Shown: positions 43,808-54,077 of the stretch, piece by piece
How positions within the stretch are numbered: the first letter of the stretch is position 1
Layout of the letters: every line of letters starts with the position of its first letter
Source: Pediococcus damnosus
GTDB lineage: Bacteria; Bacillota; Bacilli; Lactobacillales; Lactobacillaceae
Direction: 5' to 3'
Length of the DNA: 59,344 nt
Assembly (NCBI RefSeq): GCF_001437255.1
Contig: NZ_JQBD01000004.1
Span: forward strand, 1-59,344
The notes under the pieces: model-generated
The model's database searches: none
Told to the model about the DNA's origin: nothing
The model's input: only the letters and a program-made list of their open reading frames with translations
Position numbers and translations under genes: made by a program

Positions 43808-44446
43808 ATGAGAGTTAGAAATAAAACTTGGGCTGAGCCCTTAATTGAAGCTCATCCAGAATTAATGGTTACAGACCCCTTGCAAAACAAGGGTAATTGG
43901 CAAGAGCGTTTTAAAGAAAAACAACCAATTCAAATTGAAATTGGTATGGGAAAAGGTCAGTTTATTATTCAAATGGCCTTGAAATATCCGCACATTAATT
44001 TTATTGGAATTGAAATTCAACATTCTGTTGGGGCTATTGCTTTAAAAAATGCGTTGAAAGAAAAGCTACCAAATCTACAGTTAGTTTTGGCGGATGGGGC
44101 CAACCTCGATGAATATTTTGATAACGGCGAAATCAAACGAATTTACTTGAACTTTTCTGATCCATGGCCCAAAAAAAGACACGAAAAAAGACGTCTAACT
44201 TACAAGTCTTTTCTTCATGTCTATCAAGAAATATTAGTGGAGCACGGTGCTTTGGAGCTTAAAACTGATAATCAGGGACTGTTTGAGTATTCGTTAGTAA
44301 GTCTAAATAATTATGGATTCGTATTAGAGGATGTTTTTCTCGATCTCCATCATAGCGACGAGGCCTTGGAAAACGTTGAAACTGAATATGAACATAAATT
44401 TAGTGAAAAAGGGCAACGAATTTATAAACTTAGTGGGCATTTCTAG
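43808..44446 (+). CDS. trmB: tRNA (guanine-N7)-methyltransferase
   Basis: 212-residue SAM-dependent enzyme that methylates G46 in the variable loop of tRNA. Motif I is [11 protein letters not shown] (about residues 44-54), IGIEIQ follows at the end of strand 2, and [16 protein letters not shown] near residue 117 is the diagnostic TrmB motif. The length is normal. GAGGAAA precedes the ATG. Its TAG stop overlaps by 3 nt the stop of the convergent gene on the other strand, with no terminator between. Confidence 0.94.
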   Translation: MRVRNKTWAEPLIEAHPELMVTDPLQNKGNWQERFKEKQPIQIEIGMGKGQFIIQMALKYPHINFIGIEIQHSVGAIALKNALKEKLPNLQLVLADGANLDEYFDNGEIKRIYLNFSDPWPKKRHEKRRLTYKSFLHVYQEILVEHGALELKTDNQGLFEYSLVSLNNYGFVLEDVFLDLHHSDEALENVETEYEHKFSEKGQRIYKLSGHF

Positions 44447-44766
44447 AGACGATAAATGTCAATAATTGTCCCAGTTTTTGCGTCGGCTAAAAACTCATAT
44501 TGGATAAGTTTGTTGTCTTCATAGCGGGTTACACCACCGTAGTAGACATGAGTTTTTATGGCAAATTTTTGTAATGGTGCTTTTTTCATTTCAATCCATG
44601 AGCCTTCAATTGGGCCTTCTTTTAAGAAGGCTTTGCGAACAGTCTCTAGAATACCATTAGCAGAAACAGAGGATTTGTGATTTAGTAACCAACTAGTTAA
44701 TAAGCCGGTTGCCAAGCTTGCAGATCCTGCCAAAGTAAGAGTTGTTACAGTTTCTTTTTTGTTCAT
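44443..44766 (-). CDS. Small secreted or membrane-anchored protein with PepSY-like C-terminus
   Basis: 107 residues. The N-terminus has a weakly hydrophobic stretch ([20 protein letters not shown], residues 8-27) that may be a membrane anchor or signal. The rest, ending [32 protein letters not shown] in separate strands, resembles PepSY-like domains, where a final D-x-x-TG-x-I segment is common. I choose the ATG at 44766 because AAGGGAG lies 9 nt before it. The stop overlaps the trmB stop (CTAG). Function unknown. Confidence 0.65.
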   Translation of the reverse strand: MNKKETVTTLTLAGSASLATGLLTSWLLNHKSSVSANGILETVRKAFLKEGPIEGSWIEMKKAPLQKFAIKTHVYYGGVTRYEDNKLIQYEFLADAKTGTIIDIYRL

Positions 44767-44865
44767 CAATAAACACTCCCTTTTAAAGATCTTATTTATA
44801 ATCATAGTATACCAAGTGCGGATAAAATAATATATCAGAACGGACTCACCAGAAAGGAATCATAT

Positions 44866-45522
44866 ATGTTAATTAGCAGTTATAATCCAAATGAACTAGG
44901 CGATACATTGATTTGTATCCTGAATCCCGATGCAGATACACAAGCAGTTGAGACAAAAAAAGATGTTACACGCATTTATGACGCGGAAACTAATGTGACA
45001 CTTGGACTTAATTTTGCTCATGTATCTTCAAAATTAGGTAAAGTTCCAGTAATTGGTCAGGTATTTTTATCACAAGAGCAGATTAATAAGCTTAACACGT
45101 ACTTACAAAGTGTGGGATTTGAGGCTGAGTTAAAGCCTGATCTAGAAAGCAAATTTATTGTGGGCTATGTCAAAACCGCAGAGCCACATCCAGATTCAGA
45201 TCACCTGTTAGTTACGCAAACGATAGTGGACCATGATCAAGAGGTCCAGCTTGTGAGCGGATCACCTAACATGAAGGCTAAGATTAAAGTTGTGGTTGCT
45301 AAAGTTGGTGCTATGATGCCAAATGGACTAATCATTTGGCCAGGTAGTTTGCGTGGCGTTAAAAGCGATGGCATGATTTGTTCAGGACGTGAATTAGGAT
45401 TACCTAACGCGCCACAAAAGAAAGGCGCGTTAATTTTACCCGAATCGGATGATGTTTTTAAAGTAGGCGAAGCTTTTGACTTTACACAGGGAGCAAAACT
45501 ATTTCAGCCATCAGCCAAATAA
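44866..45522 (+). CDS. ytpR: YtpR-type tRNA-binding-domain protein
   Basis: 218-residue protein with an N-terminal DUF4479-like part and a C-terminal EMAP/tRNA-binding OB-fold (about residues 100-205: IVGYVKTAEPHPDSDHLLV, LVSGSPNMKAKIKVVVAKVGAMMP, GVKSDGMICSGRELGL), the domain also found at the start of PheT. The function is not established. AGAAAGGA lies before the ATG. It precedes sftA and murC, the same order as ytpR-ytpS(sftA)-ytpT-murC in Bacillus. Confidence 0.88.
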   Translation: MLISSYNPNELGDTLICILNPDADTQAVETKKDVTRIYDAETNVTLGLNFAHVSSKLGKVPVIGQVFLSQEQINKLNTYLQSVGFEAELKPDLESKFIVGYVKTAEPHPDSDHLLVTQTIVDHDQEVQLVSGSPNMKAKIKVVVAKVGAMMPNGLIIWPGSLRGVKSDGMICSGRELGLPNAPQKKGALILPESDDVFKVGEAFDFTQGAKLFQPSAK

Positions 45523-45540
45523 AGTTAGGTGATTTAAATT

Positions 45541-47532
45541 ATGAAACATTATGATGGCCCGGCTTTTTACCGTAAAGATGAAAAGTCTCTGAAACAAACT
45601 AAAAAGCAGGTTCACAGATTACGTCAAAAGCCGTTAATTACAAAGCAACGTTCAGAAAATGTACCGTTTCTGCAACCCAAAGTTAAAAAGGAAGCAGTTG
45701 AACCTCCAGTGTTCAGTACATCCATGTCTGATATATCTGAACAAGTTCAAACTCAAGCGATTAGTTCTTCTTCATTTGCAACTGTAACAGTAAGTAAAAG
45801 CGCAGAAACTACTAAGAGTTCGCCAGTAACGGTTAATTCTTCAGCAGGCACTGCAAATTCAGTGAGTGCGAAACAAGAAAATGTACAATTAAGTAAAAGT
45901 ACTTCTTTGTTAACAGGATCAACTGAACAGGGAGAAAATGTTGAACAAATTAGTAATGCGCAGCCTAAAATTGAAAAGACAGCAGATCCTGGTTTTTCTA
46001 GTGAAGCTCATTTCAAGGCGCGTCAAACTATGCACAGACCATCAGTTATGGCTAGTAGTTCAGTTACAACAGTAAGCAATGCAATTGAGACAGAGAATGC
46101 CCATGACGAGTCGGAGGGATATCAATTTCCACCAATGAGTTTGTTAAAACCACCAGTTAAACTGGATGCGGATTCGCAATCTGAATGGTTGCAAAATCAA
46201 GTGCAAAGTTTAGATGAAGCCTTAAGTGCTTTTGGTGTTAATGCCAAAGTGTCAAACTGGACGGTTGGCCCAACAGTTACGCAATTTCAAGTTGAGCTAG
46301 GGCGAGGCGTTAAAGTAAATAAAATCACAAATTTGGCAGATGATTTGAAATTACAGTTGGCAGCTAAGGATATTCGAATTGAAGCCCCAATTCCAGGGAA
46401 AAGTTCTGTTGGAATTGAAGTGCCTAATTTTAAATCCCGCCCGGTCATGTTGTCTGAGGTTTTAAACTCACCAGTTTTTGCGCAAAGTAAGTCACCTTTA
46501 ACAATTGCTTTGGGGGTGGATCTATTTGGAAAACCGCGAGTTTATGATTTGAGGAAAATGCCACATGGGTTGATTGCTGGGGCCACGGGTTCTGGTAAGA
46601 GCGTTTTTATTAACAGCTTGCTAATTTCAATTCTCTACAAAGCAACACCACGTCAAGTTCGTTTACTTTTGATTGATCCCAAAACGGTTGAATTAGCACC
46701 ATATAACGATCTTCCCCATTTGTTGGCACCCGTTATTTCTGATCCTAAATCGGCCTCTGCGGCTTTAAAATGGGTAACTAATGAAATGGACGAGCGTTAT
46801 GAAAAATTAGCCGCTGCAGGAGTGCGTAATATCGAGCAATATAATACAAAGGCCGAAACAACTGGTCATGCGGCTGATTATCTGCCTTACATAGTTGTGA
46901 TTATTGACGAGCTGGCAGACTTAATGATGGTGGCAGCTTCAGAGGTTCAGGATTATATTGTCCGAATTACACAGAAAGCCCGAGCTGCTGGTATTCATCT
47001 AATTATTGCCACGCAACGACCAAGTGTGGACGTGGTTACGGGTCTGATTAAGAATAATATTCCTACGCGAGTTGCGTTTATGGTTTCTAGTCAAATCGAT
47101 TCACGCACAATATTGGATCATAGCGGAGCAGAACGGTTACTAGGACGAGGTGATATGCTATTCCTTGGCAATGGTGATAGTACCCCAATCCGATTGCAGG
47201 GGTCCTATGTAGATGGTGAAATTGATCAAATTACGGATTTTATTCGTGCAGAATCAAAGCCACACTATGAATTCGATCCAGAATCTTTAAAAAAACAAGT
47301 ACAAGAAACGGATGAGCAAGATGAATTAATGCCAGATGTTTTAGAGTATTTGGCGGATGAAGATACGATTTCTACTTCTAAGTTGCAGCGGGTTTTTTCG
47401 ATTGGCTATAATCATGCAGCTACGATTATCGACCAATTGGAAGCTCAAGGTGATATTTCAGAAGCAAAAGGATCCAAACCACGTGAAGTGTATTTTACTC
47501 AAGCAGATTTGAAAAAGATTCATGATAGTTAA
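45541..47532 (+). CDS. sftA: Soluble DNA translocase SftA (FtsK/SpoIIIE family)
   Basis: 663-residue FtsK-family motor without membrane helices, as in SftA. A Ser/Thr/Gln-rich, low-complexity N-terminal region (about residues 1-205) is followed by the alpha-beta DNA pump: Walker A GATGSGKS (347-354), Walker B VVIIDELADLMMV near 455, and the C-terminal gamma winged-helix (LMPDVLEYLADEDTISTSKLQ to the end) that reads KOPS-type sequences. It moves chromosomal DNA out of the closing septum. The gene lies between ytpR and murC, which supports SftA over membrane-bound SpoIIIE. Confidence 0.9.
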   Translation: MKHYDGPAFYRKDEKSLKQTKKQVHRLRQKPLITKQRSENVPFLQPKVKKEAVEPPVFSTSMSDISEQVQTQAISSSSFATVTVSKSAETTKSSPVTVNSSAGTANSVSAKQENVQLSKSTSLLTGSTEQGENVEQISNAQPKIEKTADPGFSSEAHFKARQTMHRPSVMASSSVTTVSNAIETENAHDESEGYQFPPMSLLKPPVKLDADSQSEWLQNQVQSLDEALSAFGVNAKVSNWTVGPTVTQFQVELGRGVKVNKITNLADDLKLQLAAKDIRIEAPIPGKSSVGIEVPNFKSRPVMLSEVLNSPVFAQSKSPLTIALGVDLFGKPRVYDLRKMPHGLIAGATGSGKSVFINSLLISILYKATPRQVRLLLIDPKTVELAPYNDLPHLLAPVISDPKSASAALKWVTNEMDERYEKLAAAGVRNIEQYNTKAETTGHAADYLPYIVVIIDELADLMMVAASEVQDYIVRITQKARAAGIHLIIATQRPSVDVVTGLIKNNIPTRVAFMVSSQIDSRTILDHSGAERLLGRGDMLFLGNGDSTPIRLQGSYVDGEIDQITDFIRAESKPHYEFDPESLKKQVQETDEQDELMPDVLEYLADEDTISTSKLQRVFSIGYNHAATIIDQLEAQGDISEAKGSKPREVYFTQADLKKIHDS

Positions 47533-47603
47533 ATGTGATTTGAGGTATACCTGAATTTTTAATGTGGTAAACTATTAACAAAACTGATAAAGAGGAAGAG
47601 AAA

Positions 47604-48935
47604 ATGGATAACACGACGACTTATTATTTTATAGGTATAAAGGGTTCCGGAATGAGTTCATTAGCATTGATTTTGCATGATGAAGGATATCACGTGAAGG
47701 GATCAGATATTACCAAATATACGTTTACGCAACGAGGATTGGAAAAGGCCGGGATTGAAGTTTTGCCCTTCGATGAAGCCAACATTACAGAAGGGTTAAC
47801 GGTTATTTCTGGGAATGCGTTTACGGATGATCATCCTGAGATAAAAAAAGCGCGGGCAATGGGTTTACCTGTCACACGTTACCATGAATTTCTAGGCAAA
47901 ATGTTACCTGGTTATACAAGTATCGGAGTGGCAGGTTCACATGGCAAAACGAGTACAACTGGGCTTCTTTCTCACGTTTTGAGTGGTGTTGCGCCAACTA
48001 GTTATTTAATTGGTGATGGGACTGGAAAAGGGACACCTAATGCCCGTTTCTTCGTGTTTGAAGCTGATGAATACCGTCGTCATTTTATGGCTTATCATCC
48101 AGAGTACATGATTATGACTAACATTGACTTTGATCATCCCGATTATTTCACTGGAATAGAAGATGTTTATCAGGCCTTTCAAGATGCTTCTCAACAAGTT
48201 AAAAAGGGAATTTTTGCTTGGGGTGATGATAAGAATTTGCGGCGTTTGCATGCAGATGTGCCTATTTACTATTATGGAACAGGTAAAAATGATGATTTTC
48301 AGGCTCGTGATATTAAACGAACAACTGAAGGATCAGAATATGATGTTTATCATGGAGATGAATATCTGGGCCATTTTCATATTCACTTATTTGGTGAACA
48401 TAATGTATTAAATAGTTTAGCAGTAATTGCGGTTGCTTATTTTGAAAAAGTTAATTTGGAAGAAATTAAAGATGAATTGTTAAACTTTAAAGGGGTTAAA
48501 CGCCGCTTTTCAGAAAAGAAAGTTGCTGACATGACGATCATCGATGATTATGCGCATCATCCTTCTGAAATTAAAGCAACTTTGGATGCTGCTCGTCAGA
48601 AATATCCAGAAAAGGAAATCATTGCTGTTTTTCAGCCACATACATTCAGTCGAACCATTGCCCTTTTGGATGACTTTGCCAAAAGCTTGAATTTAGCAGA
48701 TAAGGTTTATTTAACTGATATCTTTAGTTCTGCACGTGAAAAGAGTGGAAAAATTTCGTCTGCTGACTTGGCTGCGAAGATTAATAAGGGTGGTGAGATT
48801 CTTCAAGCAGATAATATGTCGCCACTGTTGGATTATCATGATGCCGTGGTTGTCTTTATGGGTGCCGGGGATGTTCAACGATATGAGAAATCTTATGAGG
48901 AATTACTCAGCAATTTAAGCTTTAAAAATAACTAA
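47604..48935 (+). CDS. murC: UDP-N-acetylmuramate-L-alanine ligase
   Basis: 443-residue Mur ligase that adds L-Ala to UDP-MurNAc, the first stem-peptide step. The N-terminus [18 protein letters not shown] binds the UDP sugar; the ATP site is GSHGKTST near residue 112; EADEYRRHF and [10 protein letters not shown] are diagnostic. AAGAGGAAGAG lies before the ATG. It follows sftA after 71 nt. Confidence 0.96.
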   Translation: MDNTTTYYFIGIKGSGMSSLALILHDEGYHVKGSDITKYTFTQRGLEKAGIEVLPFDEANITEGLTVISGNAFTDDHPEIKKARAMGLPVTRYHEFLGKMLPGYTSIGVAGSHGKTSTTGLLSHVLSGVAPTSYLIGDGTGKGTPNARFFVFEADEYRRHFMAYHPEYMIMTNIDFDHPDYFTGIEDVYQAFQDASQQVKKGIFAWGDDKNLRRLHADVPIYYYGTGKNDDFQARDIKRTTEGSEYDVYHGDEYLGHFHIHLFGEHNVLNSLAVIAVAYFEKVNLEEIKDELLNFKGVKRRFSEKKVADMTIIDDYAHHPSEIKATLDAARQKYPEKEIIAVFQPHTFSRTIALLDDFAKSLNLADKVYLTDIFSSAREKSGKISSADLAAKINKGGEILQADNMSPLLDYHDAVVVFMGAGDVQRYEKSYEELLSNLSFKNN

Positions 48936-49024
48936 TGAAATGATTTAAAAGAAGGCTTTCTGAGCACCTAGTAGAGGAAACTAGAAACCTGCAAAATGTT
49001 TTGACTAGTTCTGACCTTTTTCAC

Positions 49025-49052
49025 TTGATTCAACTTTTTAATCTGATAAAAT
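49025..49052 (+). promoter_or_regulatory. Promoter of the Bax inhibitor-1 gene
   Basis: TTGATT (49025-49030), 16-nt spacer, TAAAAT (49047-49052). It lies inside a longer open frame upstream, so the gene must start later, at 49085. Confidence 0.6.
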
Positions 49053-49084
49053 GTATACAAATTAAAAGAAAGAGGGAATTGGGT

Positions 49085-49789
49085 ATGCAAGAACCGCGAA
49101 ACATAGTTAATACTGAGGTAGGCCTCAGTAGTTTTATGACAAGAATGTACGGATTTATGGGATACGCCGTGGCTTTGTCTGCCATTGTTGCCTATCTCGG
49201 TGGTGTGACGTTTAGGGCTCAAATTATGCCAGTTCTTAGCGGTCATCCGTTTATATTCTTATTTATTTTAATTGGATTAATGATCTTTAGTTCAGCCGCA
49301 ACTGGTAAGGCAATGCAAAGTGCGGGGATGAGTTTTACAGTTTTAAGCTTATTCTCCTTGTTTTTCGGGTTAGAATTTTCGTTTATCTTTTTAACGTTTA
49401 ACTTGCCTACAATTACTGCTGCATTTGTTTCAGCATCGATTACGTTTATATCGATGTCCGCAATTGGGGCCATGACGCATAAAGACATGAGCAAAATAGG
49501 TAATCAGCTTTTTGCTGCGTTAATTGCGTTGTTGGTAGTTATGGTCATTAATATTTTTTTGAGAAGTCCTGTGATTAACTACTTGTTCTCTTTTGTTGGA
49601 GTTATCATTTTTGCAGGATTATCGATGACAGATACGAACAAAATGAAGAGTTTATATCTGCAATACGGAGATCAAGTTTCGCTAACAGGATTGGCAATTC
49701 AAGGATCTTTAACCTTGTATTTGGATTTCTTGAACTTATTCCAGTTCTTGTTAGAAATCTTTGGTGGTTTCAATGGAAATCGAGACTAA
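49085..49789 (+). CDS. Bax inhibitor-1 (BI-1/YccA) family membrane protein
   Basis: 234-residue integral membrane protein with seven hydrophobic segments. The N-terminus (NIVNTEVGLSSFMTRMYGFMGYAVALSA) and the C-terminal pair DTNKMK with the last helix LYLDFLNLFQFLLEIFGG are family features; members act as proton-sensitive calcium leak channels. I choose the ATG at 49085, behind GAGGG, because a promoter occupies the region further upstream. A terminator follows at 49803. Confidence 0.9.
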   Translation: MQEPRNIVNTEVGLSSFMTRMYGFMGYAVALSAIVAYLGGVTFRAQIMPVLSGHPFIFLFILIGLMIFSSAATGKAMQSAGMSFTVLSLFSLFFGLEFSFIFLTFNLPTITAAFVSASITFISMSAIGAMTHKDMSKIGNQLFAALIALLVVMVINIFLRSPVINYLFSFVGVIIFAGLSMTDTNKMKSLYLQYGDQVSLTGLAIQGSLTLYLDFLNLFQFLLEIFGGFNGNRD

Positions 49790-49802
49790 CTATAATTTGC
49801 CC

Positions 49803-49847
49803 TAAAAACGACTAATTAACTCGAAAGAGAAGATTAGCCGTTTTTAT
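49803..49847 (+). terminator. Terminator after the BI-1 gene
   Basis: AAAACGACTAAT pairs with ATTAGCCGTTTT (one mismatch), followed by a T-rich run. Confidence 0.75.
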
Positions 49848-49940
49848 TTTAAATAACTTTCCAGAAAAAATTGAGAGATCATTAGTATAATAAGGTGGTC
49901 CGATTTGTTAGAATAGAAGTATGACTACTAAGGAGAAAAT

Positions 49941-52604
49941 ATGGCCTCAAAAAAATTACTTTTAATCGATGGAAATAGTGTCGCGTTTAGAGCCTTCTTT
50001 GCGCTTCACAATGTGCTGAGCAAATTTACAAATCAAGATGGATTACACACTAATGCAATTTATGGATTCAATAAAATGCTCGATCATATTTTAGAAATTG
50101 TGGAACCGACAGATGCTTTAGTTGCTTTTGATGCCGGGAAAACAACTTTCAGAACTGAAATGTATGACAATTATAAGGGTGGACGTTCTAAAACACCTCC
50201 CGAACTTTCAGAACAAATGCCCTATTTACGTGAACTCTTAAAGGCATATGGAATTAAATCTTATGAATTAGCTAATTATGAAGCCGATGATATTATCGGA
50301 ACCCTTTCTCGAGAAGCGGAAGAGGCTGGGTTTGAAACCACAATTGTAACTGGAGATCGTGATTTAACCCAGCTTTCTAGTGAAAAGACGACGGTTTCTG
50401 TCACGGTTAAAGGAGTTAGTGAAGTTGAACACTATACACCCGAGCATGTGCAAGAAAAGTTAGGATTAAAACCGGCTCAAATTATTGATATGAAAGGGTT
50501 AGCGGGAGATACTTCTGATAATTATCCTGGAGTTACAAAAATTGGTGAAAAGACAGCAATCAAATTATTGCAAAAGTATGATTCGGTCGAGGGTGTCTAT
50601 GAACATGTAGACGAAATGAAAACCTCAAAAATGAAAGAACATTTGATTGCAGATCGCGATAATGCTTTTTTAAGTAAGAAACTAGCTACAATAAATCGGG
50701 ATGCACCGATTAAAATTTCTTTGGCGGATCTTGAATATACAGGAAAAAATTCTGCAACGTTAGTAGATTTCTATGAACGGATGAATTTTCAATCTTTTTT
50801 AAAACAAATTCGATCAACTGAGGGCTTTGAAACAACCCAGACTCTTAAAGAGATTGCCTATACAGAGCTAACTACTGATAATTTGAGTGAAGTGACCCAA
50901 TTAAAAGGAGAAATGGCCTTTTATTTGGAGATGCCTGAAAAAAATTATCATGTATCAGATTTCGTTGGTTTTGGAATTGGTAGTGATGATAAATGGTATG
51001 TTTCAAGAAATGTAGATTTACTAACTAGTGAGACGTTTAAAAGGATTTTCACAGATACGCAAAATAAGGTAAATGTGTTTGATCTTAAGCGAACGTATGT
51101 GGGATTGAACCGACTAGGAGTATCTTTTACAAATGGTGAAAATGATATACTTTTAGAATCCTATTTATTGGATACGAATGATAATTCTAATGATCTTGGT
51201 GCTTTAGCTCATCGCCATGGATATCAGGATATCCAAACGGATGAAGAGGTTTACGGAACTGGTGTAAAACGACATATTCCAGACGATGATACTGTGTTTT
51301 TAACTCATTTAGCATCCAAACTTCGGGCCATTCAACAATTGGTACCGCAACTAAAAACAGAGCTTGAACAAAATAAGCAGATTCAATTGTATACGGACAT
51401 TGAGTTACCAATTGCCCTGGTCCTTTCAAAAATGGAAATTGCTGGAGTTCGAGTGGATACGGATCGGTTGGAACAAATGGAAAGTGAGTTCACAGAACGA
51501 CTTACTGAAATTGAACAAACCATCTATAACGAAGCCGGTGAGGAATTTAACATTAAATCTACCAAACAGCTTGGTTCGATTCTTTTTGAAAAATTGGGTC
51601 TTCCTAGTTCTAAAAAGACCAAGACTGGCTATTCCACAGCAGTTAGTGTTTTGGAGGGGTTAAGAGGTCAGGCTCCAATTATTGATAACATCTTAATTTA
51701 TCGGCAAATCTCTAAAATTCAATCGACTTATGTGAAAGGGCTTCTAAAAGTTGTCCATTCTTCGGATCAAAAGGTACACACGACTTATTTGCAAACTTTG
51801 ACGCAAACTGGTCGTTTGTCATCGATTGATCCTAATCTTCAAAATATTCCGATTCGGTTAGAGGAAGGACGAAAGATTCGCCAAGCATTTATTCCAAGTG
51901 CAGATAATGCACAGATTTTTTCATCTGATTATTCTCAAATTGAATTACGAGTTTTGGCGCACATTACAGGTGATAAAAATCTCCAAGCAGCCTTTAAAAA
52001 TGATGAGGATATTCACGCTAGTACAGCTGTAAGAATCTTTGGGCTAAAGGATGCTTCAGAAGTTACACCGAATATTCGGCGGCAAGCAAAAGCAGTTAAC
52101 TTCGGGATTGTTTATGGAATTAGTGATTACGGTTTATCACAGAATATCGGCATTTCACGAAAACAGGCGAAAACTTTTATTGATACCTATTTCCAGGAAT
52201 ATCCAGGTGTTAAAACTTTTATGGATCAAATTGTAGAAACGGCCAGAAAACAAGGGTATGTAGAAACAATTGCTCGTCGTCGGCGCTATTTACCGGATAT
52301 TAATTCAAGCAATCATAATCAGCGTTCTTTTGCTGAAAGAACGGCCATGAATACACCAATTCAGGGCAGTGCAGCAGATATCATTAAAATTGCAATGATT
52401 CGCATGCAAAATGAGTTGGAAAAGCGCCAACTTAAGACAAAAATGTTATTACAGGTTCATGATGAATTGATTTTTGAAGTTCCAGATGATGAATTATCTC
52501 TAATTAAGAAATTAGTTCCAAGTATCATGGATTCTGCAGTGAAATTGGATGTGCCTTTGAAGGTTGAAAGTGCGTTTGGTAAAAGTTGGTATGATGCCAA
52601 ATAA
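49941..52604 (+). CDS. polA: DNA polymerase I
   Basis: 887-residue repair polymerase. The N-terminal 5'-3' exonuclease domain (KLLLIDGNSVAFRAFFAL to about residue 290) is intact, with EADDIIG and TGDRDLTQL. In the middle domain the proofreading acids are missing: the expected DxE strand reads AFYLEMPEK near residue 330, so 3'-5' editing is probably absent, as in other Bacilli. The polymerase domain has motif A DYSQIELRVLAH, motif B RRQAKAVNFGIVYG and motif C QVHDELIF. AAGGAG precedes the ATG. It leads the polA-mutM-coaE-nrdR-dnaB-dnaI series. Confidence 0.97.
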   Translation: MASKKLLLIDGNSVAFRAFFALHNVLSKFTNQDGLHTNAIYGFNKMLDHILEIVEPTDALVAFDAGKTTFRTEMYDNYKGGRSKTPPELSEQMPYLRELLKAYGIKSYELANYEADDIIGTLSREAEEAGFETTIVTGDRDLTQLSSEKTTVSVTVKGVSEVEHYTPEHVQEKLGLKPAQIIDMKGLAGDTSDNYPGVTKIGEKTAIKLLQKYDSVEGVYEHVDEMKTSKMKEHLIADRDNAFLSKKLATINRDAPIKISLADLEYTGKNSATLVDFYERMNFQSFLKQIRSTEGFETTQTLKEIAYTELTTDNLSEVTQLKGEMAFYLEMPEKNYHVSDFVGFGIGSDDKWYVSRNVDLLTSETFKRIFTDTQNKVNVFDLKRTYVGLNRLGVSFTNGENDILLESYLLDTNDNSNDLGALAHRHGYQDIQTDEEVYGTGVKRHIPDDDTVFLTHLASKLRAIQQLVPQLKTELEQNKQIQLYTDIELPIALVLSKMEIAGVRVDTDRLEQMESEFTERLTEIEQTIYNEAGEEFNIKSTKQLGSILFEKLGLPSSKKTKTGYSTAVSVLEGLRGQAPIIDNILIYRQISKIQSTYVKGLLKVVHSSDQKVHTTYLQTLTQTGRLSSIDPNLQNIPIRLEEGRKIRQAFIPSADNAQIFSSDYSQIELRVLAHITGDKNLQAAFKNDEDIHASTAVRIFGLKDASEVTPNIRRQAKAVNFGIVYGISDYGLSQNIGISRKQAKTFIDTYFQEYPGVKTFMDQIVETARKQGYVETIARRRRYLPDINSSNHNQRSFAERTAMNTPIQGSAADIIKIAMIRMQNELEKRQLKTKMLLQVHDELIFEVPDDELSLIKKLVPSIMDSAVKLDVPLKVESAFGKSWYDAK

Positions 52605-52627
52605 CAAATGAATAAGAAGGAATTATT

Positions 52628-53467
52628 ATGCCTGAATTGCCAGAAGTTGAAACAGTAAAACGTGGATTAGAAGCATTAGTTGTGGGGAAAAAAATCAAAA
52701 AGATTGATGTATATTATCCTAAGATGGTTTTGCCAAACGAAAGTGAGTTTATCAAAGCATTGACCGGGAAAACAATTCTTGGGATTGACCGCCGCGGAAA
52801 ATATCTTCTTTTTCATTTTAATGATCAGCAATCCATGGTATCCCATTTACGTATGGAAGGTAAGTATTCTGTTCATTCGCATGAAGTGCCCTTGAATAAG
52901 CACGATCATGTGGTTTTCGAGTTTACAGATGGAACCGAATTACGTTACAACGATACAAGAAAGTTTGGGCGCATGGTTTTGATACCAACGGGCGAAGAAT
53001 ATACTGTTGCAGGACTTAAAACGATTGGCCCAGAACCAACCCCAGAAACTCTAAGTGTTGATTATCTGGTAGAAACAATGAAAAAGCATCATAAATCAAT
53101 AAAATCTTTTCTTTTAGATCAGAATATGATTGCTGGGCTAGGAAATATTTATTGTGATGAAGTACTTTGGTTAGCTAAAATTCATCCATTGCAACCAACG
53201 AATACAGTGCCGCTTGGTAAAATTGTGACATTAAGGCAAAAAATATTTGATGAACTTACGTTGGCCATCAAGGCAAAGGGTACAACTGTTTTCTCTTACT
53301 TAGATGCGAGCGGGCATGCAGGCAGTTTCCAAAATCAGCTACATGTTTATCAACGAACGGGAAAGCCCTGTGAGCGTTGTGGTACACCGATTGAGCGAAT
53401 TAAGGTAGCTCAAAGAGGAACCCATTTTTGCCCATTTTGTCAAAAGCTGATCAAGGATGATGAATAA
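52628..53467 (+). CDS. mutM: Formamidopyrimidine-DNA glycosylase
   Basis: 279-residue base-excision repair enzyme (Fpg) that removes 8-oxoguanine. The N-terminus MPELPEVETVKRGL supplies Pro2 and Glu3 of the active site; KFGRMVL and AGLGNIYCDEVLW are typical; the C-terminal zinc finger has CERCGTPIER and THFCPFCQ, with four cysteines. AAGAAGGA lies before the ATG. Its stop overlaps the coaE start by 1 nt (TAATG). Confidence 0.97.
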   Translation: MPELPEVETVKRGLEALVVGKKIKKIDVYYPKMVLPNESEFIKALTGKTILGIDRRGKYLLFHFNDQQSMVSHLRMEGKYSVHSHEVPLNKHDHVVFEFTDGTELRYNDTRKFGRMVLIPTGEEYTVAGLKTIGPEPTPETLSVDYLVETMKKHHKSIKSFLLDQNMIAGLGNIYCDEVLWLAKIHPLQPTNTVPLGKIVTLRQKIFDELTLAIKAKGTTVFSYLDASGHAGSFQNQLHVYQRTGKPCERCGTPIERIKVAQRGTHFCPFCQKLIKDDE

Positions 53468-54057
53468 TGACAGTGATTTTAGGGCTAACTGGTAGTATTG
53501 CTACTGGAAAGTCGACGGTTAGTGCTTATTTAAAAGAACTGGGATATCCAATTGTTGATGCTGATCAGGTTGCGCGCGATGTTGTGCAGCCTGAAACTGC
53601 GGTTGCCAATCAATTACGAACGACTTTTGGAGACGTGATTTTTGACAATTTAACACTTAATCGCAAACGTCTGGGAAAAATTGTGTTCGCTGATGCTACA
53701 CAATTGGAGAAGCTGAATGCAATCATCCAACCAGCCATCAGAGTGGCAATTATCCAGTCATTAAAAAAAGAACAGACCGCAAACCTGGTTGTTTTAGATG
53801 CACCACTTCTTTTAGAACAAGGATATCAACAACTTGTTGATAAAATTATGGTTGTGAAAAGTGATCCTACAAGCCAACTTGATCGATTGATGCGACGGGA
53901 TGGTTTTTCGAAGCAAGAAGCACAAAAACGAATTGCAACACAATGGTCACAAGAAAAGAAGTTGGGGTTCGCTGATATCGTGATCGATAATAGCGGGTCT
54001 ATTGAAGAAACACGCCAGCAAGTGTTAAAATGGCTTGACAATAGTAAGTTACGTTAG
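53467..54057 (+). CDS. coaE: Dephospho-CoA kinase
   Basis: 196-residue P-loop kinase that does the last step of coenzyme A synthesis. Walker [11 protein letters not shown] at residues 9-18, then [10 protein letters not shown], and [19 protein letters not shown] with the lid arginines. It overlaps mutM by 1 nt and lies ahead of nrdR, the usual order in Bacilli. Confidence 0.95.
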   Translation: MTVILGLTGSIATGKSTVSAYLKELGYPIVDADQVARDVVQPETAVANQLRTTFGDVIFDNLTLNRKRLGKIVFADATQLEKLNAIIQPAIRVAIIQSLKKEQTANLVVLDAPLLLEQGYQQLVDKIMVVKSDPTSQLDRLMRRDGFSKQEAQKRIATQWSQEKKLGFADIVIDNSGSIEETRQQVLKWLDNSKLR

Positions 54058-54077
54058 CAAGTGGAGGTAGAATGCCC

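Noticed and set aside
49001-49084. Longer N-terminus of the BI-1 protein
   Set aside because: A TTGATT-16-TAAAAT promoter lies inside it, and a good ribosome binding site stands before the ATG at 49085.
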